IMG/VR virus record: IMGVR_UViG_3300025132_000059
Coordinates: 1-49,616 of that record
Direction: 5' to 3' (one strand)
DNA from: a virus
Length of the DNA: 49,616 bases
Part shown: positions 1 through 7,122 of the stretch, one piece after another
Numbering within the stretch: position 1 is the stretch's first letter
Layout of the letters: every line of letters begins with the position of its first letter
Notes under the pieces: model-generated
Databases searched by the model: none
The model's input: the letters and a program-made list of their open reading frames with translations, nothing else
Told to the model about the DNA's origin: nothing
Position numbers and translations under genes: made by a program

Positions 1-54
1 TCCGAGGATCTGTTGGTTTGATCCTTGGAATTTTCTCTTGTCGTTCTTAGGCAT
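1..54 (-). CDS. Partial hypothetical protein (N-terminus only)
   Basis: An ATG on the minus strand at 52-54 opens 18 codons that run off the left edge without a stop. The visible N-terminus is Lys/Gln/Asn-rich and begins MPKNDKRKFQG. It starts 3 nt after the stop of the 315-aa gene, which fits the tight packing of the leftward operon. Too little is visible for a function. Confidence 0.5.
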   Translation of the reverse strand, partial: MPKNDKRKFQGSNQQILG

Positions 55-57
55 GGT

Positions 58-1005
58 TCAGTCCTTGTCGAAGTTTACGTAAATAGGTTCGAACCATTTA
101 AGGGTCCGCTCTTGGCGATTTTTACCGTGGCAAACAGTATGGTAATGTCCTCTTCGCCAGTGAGCTTGCATCACTGTGCCCTTGTTCACATCTTTGTTCT
201 TGTTCACGCCAACACACCGCTGGACACCGGGCGTGTAATTCCTTCCAAGAATTCTGACAGGCATTCGATTTGAATCTGTCTTGCTTCTCTTTTTAGGACG
301 CGCAAAGAATTCTTCGTAAACTAAATCTGGCCTCATATTGTAGATGAGAATTAGATTTTTATAAAAGGCATGAGCCGTTTGTTGTATATCGGCCATGAAT
401 TCATCGCCAATACTAATTCGACCCTCGCCATTTTGAGCTTTAATTTTTAGCTCACCACTCTGTTGTTTTTCTACTGGTTGGACTCCCTTGGTTGATTCAT
501 ACCAGTTCAAAAGAGTTGTTACCCAAAACATCATGCCTTTTCGATACACGAGTCCGTGGCCTGCCAAAACATTGTTGCCGTTTGGCAGCAGTGTTTCAGC
601 TATAAGAATACAGGCTAGTTTCTCACCATTTTTCCCTTGCCTGTAAAGGCCATCTGGAACCATAACCAAGAAAGATTTAAAAGGTAGCTTTGGAGGATCT
701 TTAATTTCAGGTACGTCAGTGCGAAAAAGAGCTTTAGCTAATTTCTTATCTAAGTAAATTACCGGGGATTTATTTGTGATGAAATTATAAACAGCTAGAG
801 CATCATGCAAAGCTTTAAAGGTGTCGGGATCTGCTTTCGGGGTAGCTTTAATATGTCTCTCCAAACTTTGTCCCCAAAATTTAAATCCAGATTCAAGGGA
901 TTGCCAGCTTGTAAAGCCAATTGGCGATATATGTCTTCCTTTAAAGCTTTCTCTGAAAGAGGAATTGAAAGTTTCGAAATTTGGTTGTAAATCAATGTGT
1001 GGCAT
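58..1005 (-). CDS. Hypothetical protein, 315 aa, with C-terminal HWRRGH motif
   Basis: Long open frame ending in a Trp/His/Arg-rich segment (HWRRGHYH, then LKWFEPIYVN) of a type I associate with conserved phage and plasmid proteins of unknown function. The middle is mixed alpha/beta with no catalytic motif I recognise. It is the only long gene at this end and is visibly more AT-rich than the small genes upstream of it, suggesting separate acquisition. It lies last but one in the leftward operon, 3 nt after the 59-aa gene. No function can be assigned. Confidence 0.85.
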   Translation of the reverse strand: MPHIDLQPNFETFNSSFRESFKGRHISPIGFTSWQSLESGFKFWGQSLERHIKATPKADPDTFKALHDALAVYNFITNKSPVIYLDKKLAKALFRTDVPEIKDPPKLPFKSFLVMVPDGLYRQGKNGEKLACILIAETLLPNGNNVLAGHGLVYRKGMMFWVTTLLNWYESTKGVQPVEKQQSGELKIKAQNGEGRISIGDEFMADIQQTAHAFYKNLILIYNMRPDLVYEEFFARPKKRSKTDSNRMPVRILGRNYTPGVQRCVGVNKNKDVNKGTVMQAHWRRGHYHTVCHGKNRQERTLKWFEPIYVNFDKD

Positions 1006-1008
1006 GAT

Positions 1009-1188
1009 TCATTGCTCCTTATTGTCTTTCATCATTTCACCAGCGATGCGGTCCAGCTCGTCCTCGGCTTCCTTCATCTTGTGGAGCCAGTAGTTACCAT
1101 TGTCTGGATCAGTCTTGATCCCTCGTTCGGCTTCATGGAGAAAGCTGTTCGCTCGGTCGAGCGGCGTCTTGTGTGGTCGCTGTGGCAT
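1009..1188 (-). CDS. Small acidic helical protein, 59 aa
   Basis: ATG at 1186-1188 to TGA at 1009-1011, starting MPQRPHKTPLDRANSF and rich in Glu, Asp and Lys, predicted to be helical throughout. It ends 3 nt before the start of the 315-aa gene, so the two are probably translationally linked. Three other frames over the same bases are open but have implausible composition. Function unknown. Confidence 0.6.
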   Translation of the reverse strand: MPQRPHKTPLDRANSFLHEAERGIKTDPDNGNYWLHKMKEAEDELDRIAGEMMKDNKEQ

Positions 1189-1224
1189 GAGTAGAAACTG
1201 TGAGGGGTTTGATTTGAGGGGGAC

Positions 1225-1395
1225 TTACGAGCACACGCTTGATGCAGACCTGTGCGGCCCATCTTGTAGGCCTCGGCGCCATCTGCATTCCTCGACGGGA
1301 CCCTGAATTCCAGGAAGAGGCTGATACAGATCCACCACATGGTCCGAGTAGTGGTCAGCGTTCCAAGGGAGCGTGATTGACGGGGAGACTTGCAC
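1225..1395 (-). CDS. Possible small protein with GTG start, 56 aa
   Basis: A GTG at 1393-1395 with a GGAG 5-6 nt upstream opens a 56-codon frame whose first two thirds look protein-like (VQVSPSITLPWNADHYSDHV). It is in the same frame as, and directly downstream of, the TAA stop of the 117-aa gene, so it could also be a former C-terminal extension cut off by a stop codon. The last 15 residues look unstructured. Uncertain; it otherwise fills a gap of about 220 nt in a very compact operon. Confidence 0.35.
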   Translation of the reverse strand: MQVSPSITLPWNADHYSDHVVDLYQPLPGIQGPVEECRWRRGLQDGPHRSASSVCS

Positions 1396-1413
1396 CCGAG
1401 CTCCGCCCCGGTG

Positions 1414-1767
1414 TTATGGGTTAGGAATGTCGAACGCTGCGCCCCAGAACTCAAGGCTGGGGTCACCGTCGTGGCTGAAGCGAACAGCCCATGTAAACCG
1501 TTCGCCGTCTGGAGTACGGGCGCTGATTGTTCCCGTACCCACCTCACAGTCTTCCCATGCGAAGGCTTTCCATTCAGACCAGTACTGTGGCTTCATTGGA
1601 GTGAAGGTGTACCTGGTGTCTTTCGACGGATCGTCTTCGTCTTTGAATGGCAGACCCTTGCGGGTGACCTCAAAGATTGGGTGGTAAGGACAGAGGAAGA
1701 TCTGTGGTGATGGATGACCAGTGGGTGCTGGTAAGTCACCCACGGCTCCGAACTTGATGCGTTTCAT
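1414..1767 (-). CDS. Hypothetical protein, 117 aa
   Basis: Starts at the ATG at 1765-1767 (MKRIKFGAVGD), which overlaps the upstream stop as ATGA. A longer in-frame start at 1812 would lie inside the upstream gene and is less likely. Beta-rich, with many Trp and Phe (YWSEWKAFAWEDCE) and a C-terminal SLEFWGAAFDIPNP, so probably a small globular beta protein. No family recognised. Confidence 0.7.
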   Translation of the reverse strand: MKRIKFGAVGDLPAPTGHPSPQIFLCPYHPIFEVTRKGLPFKDEDDPSKDTRYTFTPMKPQYWSEWKAFAWEDCEVGTGTISARTPDGERFTWAVRFSHDGDPSLEFWGAAFDIPNP

Positions 1768-1916
1768 AGTGACTTCTTGATGGCCTCCGTGACTTTGTAG
1801 AACACCTGCCAAGGGTCAATCTTGGAGGCGGGAACCCCCATGTGCCCCATGTGATACTCAAGTTCCTCTTGCAGAACCTTCCACTCTTTTCGTGGCATGT
1901 CGAGTTCGAGTTTCAT
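1764..1916 (-). CDS. Small hypothetical protein, 50 aa
   Basis: ATG at 1914-1916, stop TGA at 1764-1766. Sequence starts MKLELDMPRKEWKV and is helical with a Met/His patch (YHMGHMG). Its start overlaps the stop of the 60-aa gene, and its stop overlaps the start of the 117-aa gene, both as ATGA. The two couplings are the main evidence that it is real. Function unknown. Confidence 0.65.
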   Translation of the reverse strand: MKLELDMPRKEWKVLQEELEYHMGHMGVPASKIDPWQVFYKVTEAIKKSL

Positions 1917-2095
1917 TCCTCGTCCTCCACTTGTGCTTTGGGCATAAGTGTCAGGATCTTGCCTTGAAGGGTGTGGAGGACACCGATGTCACCTCGTACT
2001 GCATCCCAGTTACCGCGCATCGCATAGTCGACACGGTCACGCAACAGGTCGTAGAGGAGATCGAGCTCGAACTCAGTGAAGGTGATGTCGTTCAT
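1913..2095 (-). CDS. Small acidic protein, 60 aa
   Basis: Short helical protein starting MNDITFTEFELDLLYDLL, with an acidic C-terminus (QVEDEE). Coupled by ATGA overlaps to the genes on either side. The amphipathic start followed by RDRVDYAMRG resembles many small phage early proteins but matches no family I recognise. Confidence 0.7.
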   Translation of the reverse strand: MNDITFTEFELDLLYDLLRDRVDYAMRGNWDAVRGDIGVLHTLQGKILTLMPKAQVEDEE

Positions 2096-2583
2096 TTTGC
2101 GGCTGCCTCCTTCTTTTCTGCTGCTTTCATTTCTGCGATCCTTCTAGCTGAGGCATCAAGTTCTGCTTGGCGCTTTGCTTCTTGCTTAGCCCTGTGTGCT
2201 TTCTTGTATGCCGCCTTAGCTTCTTTAAGCAACTTGAGTTCAGCAGTAACATCGCACTCCTTATCCTTTGCCTCCAAAGTGTTTTTCAGATCAGCCAGGA
2301 TGTTGAACCCGCAATCGACGTAATCATCTTTAGATTGATACGTGAATGATGGTGCAAAATTTTCTGAGTAATGATCAACTTCTTGTAGAGCTTTTCTGTC
2401 TTCATCAGTCCAATCTTGAGGCAGCTTTTCAACGTTGATTGATATCTCCTCATGAGCGAGACTGATGATGCCCCATGGCAGACACTGCCAAATCAGGTGC
2501 TCAACGGTCCTCATGTTCTCTTCTGCAATGAGCTCCAGGTAGTGAGCTTGCTTGTCAGTGAGGCGGAAGGAAATAGTTTTCAT
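2092..2583 (-). CDS. Ribbon-helix-helix-like N-terminus with long charged coiled-coil tail, 163 aa
   Basis: Residues 1-35 (MKTISFRLTDKQAHYLELIA) have the beta strand plus helix pattern of ribbon-helix-helix DNA-binding proteins. Residues about 105-163 are a continuous Ala/Lys/Glu helix rich in AKRQAE-type repeats, likely a coiled coil. A DNA-binding or scaffolding role is inferred from this. It lies between the HTH protein and small ORFs in the same operon, overlapping both by 4 nt. Confidence 0.75.
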   Translation of the reverse strand: MKTISFRLTDKQAHYLELIAEENMRTVEHLIWQCLPWGIISLAHEEISINVEKLPQDWTDEDRKALQEVDHYSENFAPSFTYQSKDDYVDCGFNILADLKNTLEAKDKECDVTAELKLLKEAKAAYKKAHRAKQEAKRQAELDASARRIAEMKAAEKKEAAAK

Positions 2584-3074
2584 TGGTCTTGATCGGTAGA
2601 TGGGTCATTGATACGGATGGAGAGCCTTTCGAAACCCTCCTGGATCCTGCGCTCCTGTTCCTCCTTGAAGATTGCTGAGCGTGGGATCTTGCCAAGCGAT
2701 GTGGCTGAAGCAGCCTCGACGAACGCCTGCTCCCAGTCGCGCATCGGATCGATGTGTGCGATCTGCTTGAGATGGTTCACCATGGCTTTGGATGCACCAA
2801 CCTGAGCCGAGATGTTCCCGGCTTCCTTGGCGTCCATGCGGTCCTGCTGTAGGCAGGCCAGGACCTGAGAGAACATCGCTGCTCTGTCTTGTGGAGCTAC
2901 TGCCTCGACCAGCAGTTCCCTGCCGCGCCGGACGTAGGTGCGTGCCTGCTGCGGAGACACGTCGTACTTGTCGGCCAGTGTCTTGACGACATGTCGGCTG
3001 GGCCAGCCTTCAGACAGAAGGTCGGCAGCCTCTTCAACCCTGGCGTCGACTTCAACATCCGGGGAACGTGTCAT
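2580..3074 (-). CDS. Helix-turn-helix DNA-binding protein, 164 aa
   Basis: Residues about 10-55 hold a helix-turn-helix-like segment (LADKYDVSPQQARTYVRRG). The rest is helical, with an Arg/Glu-rich segment near the end. The layout, an N-terminal HTH followed by helices, resembles some small terminase subunits, but the gene sits about 15 kb from terL on the opposite strand and a better-placed candidate exists at 16439-16924. A phage regulator is the simpler reading. Overlaps both neighbours by 4 nt. Confidence 0.75.
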   Translation of the reverse strand: MTRSPDVEVDARVEEAADLLSEGWPSRHVVKTLADKYDVSPQQARTYVRRGRELLVEAVAPQDRAAMFSQVLACLQQDRMDAKEAGNISAQVGASKAMVNHLKQIAHIDPMRDWEQAFVEAASATSLGKIPRSAIFKEEQERRIQEGFERLSIRINDPSTDQDQ

Positions 3075-3502
3075 GCCTTGGCCCTCCCGTCGATGTAGAC
3101 GCTCTCCTTGGCCTGGGCGATGCCTGTCTCCTGCTCGGTCTTCTTGTCAGCGTTGATCCGATTGATCAGTGAGGTCAGGTCGTCGGAGTAGGTCCAGGTT
3201 GGCCGTACCTTGAGCGACACGCTGTAGCTGCCATCCTGCAGGACGTACTTGGTTTCGCCGCTGGCATACAGGAACCGCTTGAGCTTCTCAGCCAGCTCCT
3301 TCCTTTGTTCGTTGATGGCCTTCTCTTCGGCCTGCAGCTTGCGGTAGGTGTCAACCAATGCCTCGATGGGATCACCGGCAGGGACAGCAGCAGGTGTAGC
3401 TTTGGGCGGACGACCGCGACGCCGTGTTGGTGTTGAAACTGTTGTTTGAACAACCTTGTTGACCAAGGTGCTGGGCTTCTTTGTGACTGGTTTGTTGGAC
3501 AT
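3071..3502 (-). CDS. AT-hook-containing helical protein, 143 aa
   Basis: A basic, disordered N-terminus contains RRGRPPK (residues about 28-34), a textbook AT-hook for binding the minor groove of AT-rich DNA. A Gln/Glu/Lys helix follows (about 48-80), then a beta segment with QDGSYSVSLKVRPTW. The whole resembles Gp157/Gam-like phage nucleoid proteins in layout only. It is followed by a 54-nt gap before the ArdC-like gene. Probably a DNA-binding protein; exact role unknown. Confidence 0.75.
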   Translation of the reverse strand: MSNKPVTKKPSTLVNKVVQTTVSTPTRRRGRPPKATPAAVPAGDPIEALVDTYRKLQAEEKAINEQRKELAEKLKRFLYASGETKYVLQDGSYSVSLKVRPTWTYSDDLTSLINRINADKKTEQETGIAQAKESVYIDGRAKA

Positions 3503-3556
3503 GATGAGTCTCTGTATATATGGACTTAGGTGGAAGTGGTGTGACCCTTTTGTGAG

Positions 3557-4606
3557 TTACATGTTCACCTCCACCTGCTGGTCAAGATCTTTGCAGATAA
3601 GTCCTGCTGCTTTCGATGCGTCAGATAGTGCAAGGCGAAGAGCATCAGGTCTCTGTTGCAAGACCTCGATCCAGTGCTTCAAGTATGCAGCGTGATTCAA
3701 TTCATCAGAACAGATCTGTAACTTGTTGCAAATTAAGAATGCACCTAGTTCAGCCACCAGTTCCTCTCTGGCGTAGACCAATGTGTCTGGTCCCATGTCT
3801 CGATTGAGCCGTGACTCATGACCTGTGGAGTGGACCTGTTCATGTGCCCACGTTGAATACATTCCTTCCATAGTTTGGAATAGTTTCTTGGCAGGCATTG
3901 TGATGCGATCTTCTCTTGTCTGATAGAACGCTCGGTCACCTTGCCAGGTTGTTTCAACAGGCCATGCACCTAGAACCTTCTCTGCTGTGTTCAAGCGTTC
4001 GTAGATACTCTCAGGCTTGAAGGCATCCATCTCGATCTCGATCTGGTCCTGGAGCTCGGCATGTGATTCTTCGGTCGCGCCCTGTAGGTCTGCGACGTTG
4101 AAGATCTTTTGGTATCTGAACGCGGTGTAACCCACCTTGATGGGTTTGCCATTCTCATCCCGAAGTTCCTTGCCATCGTCTCCCTTCTTGTTGTACTCAA
4201 CACGGTATGGACGCATGATCGCGCAGCCCTTGGATCCCTTGCGGGGGAACCAGCCTTGCTGCTTAGCCTGGCCTACGCCGAGCCATAAGGGTGTGCTGAA
4301 GCAGCGGAGCGCTGTCCACATCTCAAGCACTGCAGGGTTGGCACCTCGGTAGGCGTGACCAGTCACCAGGTTGCGGTGTGATCCCTTGTTCTGGTAGGTC
4401 GTCCAGTCCCTACGCCATGGGTTGATGTTCTGTGCCATCAGGTTGATCATGTGCTGAGTCAGTTCCTCATCACCGCGAGCTAAAGCTTGTTGCTGCGTCT
4501 CGTTCGAGCTTCTTGAAGTACGCCTGGAGCTTTGGCGCGAGGACTTCGGTGTCGTAGACGCTGAGCTCTGGGTTTTCGCGTTGCATTTGCCGGATGAAGT
4601 CGTCAT
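3557..4606 (-). CDS. ArdC-like antirestriction protein with zincin metallopeptidase domain
   Basis: Two-part layout of ArdC proteins. An N-terminal ssDNA-binding domain (about 45-140) carries INPWRRDW, RNLVTGHAYRG and RKGSKG. The C-terminal zincin domain has HEQVH at residues 255-259 and a downstream EELVAELGA that would supply the third zinc ligand. The family blocks host restriction and protects incoming DNA, as known from plasmids. The 349-aa form starts at 4606, inside the upstream gene, and its first 35 residues are Ser/Thr/Arg-rich and may not be translated. The next in-frame ATG is at 4448-4450 (MINLMAQN) but would trim part of a conserved first helix, so the true start is open. Confidence 0.85.
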   Translation of the reverse strand: MTTSSGKCNAKTQSSASTTPKSSRQSSRRTSRSSNETQQQALARGDEELTQHMINLMAQNINPWRRDWTTYQNKGSHRNLVTGHAYRGANPAVLEMWTALRCFSTPLWLGVGQAKQQGWFPRKGSKGCAIMRPYRVEYNKKGDDGKELRDENGKPIKVGYTAFRYQKIFNVADLQGATEESHAELQDQIEIEMDAFKPESIYERLNTAEKVLGAWPVETTWQGDRAFYQTREDRITMPAKKLFQTMEGMYSTWAHEQVHSTGHESRLNRDMGPDTLVYAREELVAELGAFLICNKLQICSDELNHAAYLKHWIEVLQQRPDALRLALSDASKAAGLICKDLDQQVEVNM

Positions 4607-5006
4607 GGGTCAGTCTCAGAACTTGGTTGGCGTAGGTGATTGCAGCTGTCCTGATGAATTCTTCAGTGTCAGCTTCAAGTTGGAGGGCACATTGAGAGGC
4701 AAGTTTGATTAATGCCATCTCGTTTACTTTGAACTCGACTCGGACTTCGCGTCCGCCACCTTTGGGTTTCTTCTCCCTGTCGTATTGAGGATTGTCCTTG
4801 AGCCACTGGTCGAACTCATCACGTCTCCACAGGTGGTACGGATAGTCCAGACCTTCGACAGGAGGTACAGGCATGACCATGGACTTCTCTTTGAGCTTCC
4901 GGAAAAGGGTGTAGCGAGAGAAGGTCACCAGGTCGAGGATGTCCTGTCTGGTGTAGTACTTGTTAGCACCTGGGCGTTGACGGAAGGGGACAGCAGGTCT
5001 GGGCAT
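4470..5006 (-). CDS. Excisionase/AlpA-like HTH protein, 178 aa
   Basis: Residues 17-70 (YYTRQDILDLVTFSRYTLFR, then LWRRDEFDQWLKDNP) match the winged-helix layout of AlpA/excisionase-type regulators. A second part (REVRVEFKVNEMALIKLAS and the following helix) resembles a ribbon-helix-helix or its helical extension. The C-terminus is a charged helix. Its 3' end overlaps the long form of the ArdC-like gene by 137 nt. Probably a transcriptional regulator; a role in excision would need an integrase, and none is visible in the window. Confidence 0.75.
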   Translation of the reverse strand: MPRPAVPFRQRPGANKYYTRQDILDLVTFSRYTLFRKLKEKSMVMPVPPVEGLDYPYHLWRRDEFDQWLKDNPQYDREKKPKGGGREVRVEFKVNEMALIKLASQCALQLEADTEEFIRTAAITYANQVLRLTHDDFIRQMQRENPELSVYDTEVLAPKLQAYFKKLERDAATSFSSR

Positions 5007-5008
5007 TG

Positions 5009-5203
5009 TCAGGCGGGGATGGCTTGCTCGCTGATGCTGAGAACCTTATCTAAATCGGGAAGGATGTTGTTCTCGATTAAGTCCATCTGTTCATCAGTGA
5101 AATGGTCCAGTTGGTCGCGCTTGATACGAAGCCGCAGTTGTGATTGGAAGACATAGAGCAGGGACTCAGCATCCATGGTCAGAAAGTTGTGGGAGGAGAT
5201 CAT
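5009..5203 (-). CDS. Small helical protein, 64 aa
   Basis: Helical throughout, with an acidic C-terminal half (FTDEQMDLIENNILPDLDKV). A second possible start is the ATG at 5174-5176 (MDAESLLYVF), giving 55 aa. It ends 2 nt before the HTH gene and follows its upstream neighbour by 9 nt. Function unknown. Confidence 0.65.
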   Translation of the reverse strand: MISSHNFLTMDAESLLYVFQSQLRLRIKRDQLDHFTDEQMDLIENNILPDLDKVLSISEQAIPA

Positions 5204-5212
5204 GGGACAGGG

Positions 5213-5545
5213 TTAGATACGATCAGGTTTTTCAATGCATTTTGAAAATGCATAATCTTTGGCGTCTTTGTCTGTATTGAGGACAACCAATCCCATGGTC
5301 GTCTCACGGTTTCTCCATACATGTGCAGTGCATGCATAGGTTGTCCCGCTGATGTCAATGACTACCGGGTAAATGCCCTGTGTCGCATCAGGCCCTGTGG
5401 TTGATACAAGCAAATCGAAACCAGCTTGTTGTTCGATCTCACCGTGTAGGTAGATTCGATCTAAACAAAACCACTTGCTGTCACTTGGGTGTTCCGGAGC
5501 AGTGGCCTCAGCAAACCAAAGGGGGAGGGATTGAGTGACTGTCAT
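5213..5545 (-). CDS. Hypothetical protein, 110 aa
   Basis: Mixed beta-rich protein with MTVTQSLPLWFAEATAPE at the start and TYACTAHVWRNRE in the middle, ending in KCIEKPDRI. The start overlaps the stop of the 96-aa gene as ATGA. Composition is ordinary for a soluble globular protein. I recognise no family. Confidence 0.7.
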   Translation of the reverse strand: MTVTQSLPLWFAEATAPEHPSDSKWFCLDRIYLHGEIEQQAGFDLLVSTTGPDATQGIYPVVIDISGTTYACTAHVWRNRETTMGLVVLNTDKDAKDYAFSKCIEKPDRI

Positions 5546-5832
5546 CGTTTGTCGACCTTGCCGTTATAGAGAGAGGTGTAGATGGTGCCGTCGTCCACGA
5601 AGACCAGGTCGACCCAAGCGTTGGGGTAGGTCTCAGATGTGAGGAAGGCTTCGTTGATGATGCGGTTGGTGTCGTAGCCGGAGGTGTTGTTCCAAGGGCA
5701 GGCGTGGCATTGGACACCGATCCTGGTGTCTGGGTATTCGTCGCGGGTGTAGCGGCGGAGGCGGGCTTGTTCCCCGAAGGCTTCTTCAAGGAGATCTTTC
5801 AGATGGTCGAGCATGTGAGAGGCGGAGATCAT
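5542..5832 (-). CDS. Hypothetical protein, 96 aa
   Basis: Starts MISASHMLDHLKDLLEEAF with an amphipathic helix, followed by a Cys pair in VQCHACPWNN and a beta-rich C-terminal half (WVDLVFVDDGTIYTSLYNG). The CHAC pair could bind metal, but only two cysteines are visible. Coupled by ATGA overlaps to both neighbours. Function unknown. Confidence 0.7.
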   Translation of the reverse strand: MISASHMLDHLKDLLEEAFGEQARLRRYTRDEYPDTRIGVQCHACPWNNTSGYDTNRIINEAFLTSETYPNAWVDLVFVDDGTIYTSLYNGKVDKR

Positions 5833-5975
5833 GCGGACTTCTTGAGCTTGAGTTCCTTCTGTATGGCGTCCTTCTCATGACGCAGTCGATCCTTGGTGCC
5901 AGAGTCGAGCTTCTGATTGAGAAGTCTGTCGATCTGCGAGAGTGTCTCTTGAAGCTTCTGGTGTCGGGAAGTCAT
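5829..5975 (-). CDS. Small charged coiled-coil protein, 48 aa
   Basis: ATG at 5973-5975, TGA at 5829-5831. Entirely helical and Lys/Gln/Glu-rich (starts MTSRHQKLQETLSQIDRLL, ends KKSA), as expected for a short coiled coil. Its stop overlaps the start of the 96-aa gene as ATGA. Its first 101 nt lie inside the frame of the 70-aa membrane protein, so one of the two may be shorter than drawn. Confidence 0.5.
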   Translation of the reverse strand: MTSRHQKLQETLSQIDRLLNQKLDSGTKDRLRHEKDAIQKELKLKKSA

Positions 5976-6087
5976 CGAGCTGAGGTAGTGGCGGCGGGAC
6001 AGGTGTGGATAGGGCGAAAGCAGTCAGGATGAAGGCGAAGGTGATAGCACCGATGAAGAGGGTGCTGAGGGTGTCTGATCCGTCCAT
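5875..6087 (-). CDS. Small single-pass membrane protein, 70 aa
   Basis: ATG at 6085-6087. A hydrophobic segment of about 20 residues (TLFIGAITFAFILTAFALST, residues 8-27) is followed by a Pro-rich linker (PVPPPLPQLDDFP) and a polar tail. This fits a single-pass inner-membrane protein with a soluble tail. It overlaps both the 101-aa gene upstream and the 48-aa gene downstream in other frames. A lysis-related (spanin-like) role is possible but not supported by anything specific. Confidence 0.5.
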   Translation of the reverse strand: MDGSDTLSTLFIGAITFAFILTAFALSTPVPPPLPQLDDFPTPEASRDTLADRQTSQSEARLWHQGSTAS

Positions 6088-6329
6088 CCGAGTTGACTGC
6101 GCTTCTCTGCTAGCTGGTGCGCCCTGCGCTGTTCCTCTTGCTTCACCAACCGTGATCTGCGTGCTGCTGCTCTGCGTTGCTTGCGCTTCAGCTTGCGCTC
6201 CTCGGATGTTTGGGAGTCGGCAGCCATCAGTCCGTGGTTGTTGCCTTCGCTGTCGATCTGTGCTGCTAGTGATCGTGCGAAGGCGCCACGCGGCTGGGGT
6301 TTGAACGTTCGATCTGGTCGGGGTGACAT
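6024..6329 (-). CDS. Basic Arg/Ala-rich protein, 101 aa
   Basis: Start taken at the ATG at 6327-6329 (MSPRPDRTFKPQPRGAFARS); an upstream in-frame ATG at 6380 would extend it by 17 residues. The middle is a strongly basic helix (ERKLKRKQRRAAARRSRLVK) that could bind nucleic acid, and the tail is Ser/Pro-rich. Overlaps the 70-aa membrane protein gene by 64 nt. Function unknown. Confidence 0.55.
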   Translation of the reverse strand: MSPRPDRTFKPQPRGAFARSLAAQIDSEGNNHGLMAADSQTSEERKLKRKQRRAAARRSRLVKQEEQRRAHQLAEKRSQLGWTDQTPSAPSSSVLSPSPSS

Positions 6330-6392
6330 CGTTGTAGGTAGATGTGCTGTGAAGATGCCGCATGGTTTTGGAAGATGCAAGGGCTGTGAGGA

Positions 6393-6650
6393 TCAGATGA
6401 CATCGATTGATTCGTAGTGCATCAGATCGCCGTCATCAAAGGGTTTTGCTGTAGGGGTGACGAAGTCGACGTGGCACCACCGCATGGGTTCACCACCTTT
6501 AGGGAGGCGCCACACCTCGTAGGCTCCCTCTCGTTTCTGTGCACAGTTGACGGCGTGCTGATACGCTTCCTTATAGGTTGCGAATGGTGTGGCCTCAAAC
6601 CAGTCGTATTCACGGCGGTGTGCTGGCTGTGTGCCCCAGGTTGCTTTCAT
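6393..6650 (-). CDS. Hypothetical protein, 85 aa
   Basis: Start set at the ATG at 6648-6650 (MKATWGTQPAHRREYDW), which overlaps the stop of the 45-aa gene as ATGA; an in-frame ATG 7 codons upstream is the alternative. Contains YKEAYQHAVNCAQKREG (helix) and a beta C-terminus with EVWRLPKGGEPMRWCHVDF. Small alpha/beta protein, no family recognised. Confidence 0.65.
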   Translation of the reverse strand: MKATWGTQPAHRREYDWFEATPFATYKEAYQHAVNCAQKREGAYEVWRLPKGGEPMRWCHVDFVTPTAKPFDDGDLMHYESIDVI

Positions 6651-6784
6651 TGGTTTGACAGTTGCCTCCAAAGCTGATTGATTTGACGGGTGAGGGAGTC
6701 ACGTTCTTCGCTGGTGTCAGCACCTTGCAGGCAGACCTGAAGGAGCTTGATGCGTGACCTGATGCGGTCTTCGAGGGTGTGCAT
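6647..6784 (-). CDS. Small helical protein, 45 aa
   Basis: ATG at 6782-6784, TGA at 6647-6649. Helical and charged, starting MHTLEDRIRSRIKLLQVC and ending QLWRQLSNQ. Coupled to the 85-aa gene by an ATGA overlap and 3 nt after the 31-aa membrane protein gene. Chosen over an overlapping Ser/Pro-rich frame because of its composition and couplings. Function unknown. Confidence 0.55.
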   Translation of the reverse strand: MHTLEDRIRSRIKLLQVCLQGADTSEERDSLTRQINQLWRQLSNQ

Positions 6785-6787
6785 TGG

Positions 6788-6883
6788 TCAGCCTCCAGCG
6801 GCAAAGGTGAACAGGATTAGAACGGACATGAGCATGGCGGGGGACAGCAGAAGGATCACTGTCCCGAGATCATCAGGTGTCAT
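6788..6883 (-). CDS. Tiny single-pass membrane protein, 31 aa
   Basis: ATG at 6881-6883, TGA at 6788-6790. Six polar residues (MTPDDLG) lead into a transmembrane segment of about 22 residues (TVILLLSPAMLMSVLILFTF) that ends AAGG. Size and layout resemble the tiny single-helix subunits of photosynthetic and respiratory complexes, but also tiny phage membrane toxins or holin partners; I cannot tell which. Its start codon overlaps the upstream stop as ATGA, supporting translation. Confidence 0.55.
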   Translation of the reverse strand: MTPDDLGTVILLLSPAMLMSVLILFTFAAGG

Positions 6884-7122
6884 CACTTGTAGTGGGTTTG
6901 GCGGATGTAGTAGTCGACCTGTTGCATGTTCCAGGTGCAGTCAGGGCTAGCGACCAGCTCATCCTGGAGTCGATCGACCTGGTCCCAGGGTCCACCGTTG
7001 TTCAGTGCATTGATCACTGCCTCATCGAGACGGCGGAGCAGGGAGCTGAACTTGACAGGCGTGGTGGGGAGGGGCCGAGCCTTGGCCTGGTACTGTTCGA
7101 GGATGGTGTCAGGGGTTTCCAT
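6883..7122 (-). CDS. Hypothetical protein, 79 aa
   Basis: Starts METPDTILEQYQAKARPL, then an Arg/Leu helix (SSLLRRLDEAVINALNNG) and a C-terminus with a conserved-looking CTWNMQQVDYYIRQTHY. Soluble helical protein. It is coupled to the 70-aa gene upstream by a 1-nt overlap and to the 31-aa gene downstream by ATGA. No family recognised. Confidence 0.65.
   Translation of the reverse strand: METPDTILEQYQAKARPLPTTPVKFSSLLRRLDEAVINALNNGGPWDQVDRLQDELVASPDCTWNMQQVDYYIRQTHYK

Noticed and set aside
1074-1547. 157-codon minus-strand frame
   Set aside because: Low-quality composition (Arg/Ser/Thr-rich), lies across the 59-aa gene and part of the 117-aa gene in another frame, and has no coupling to neighbours.
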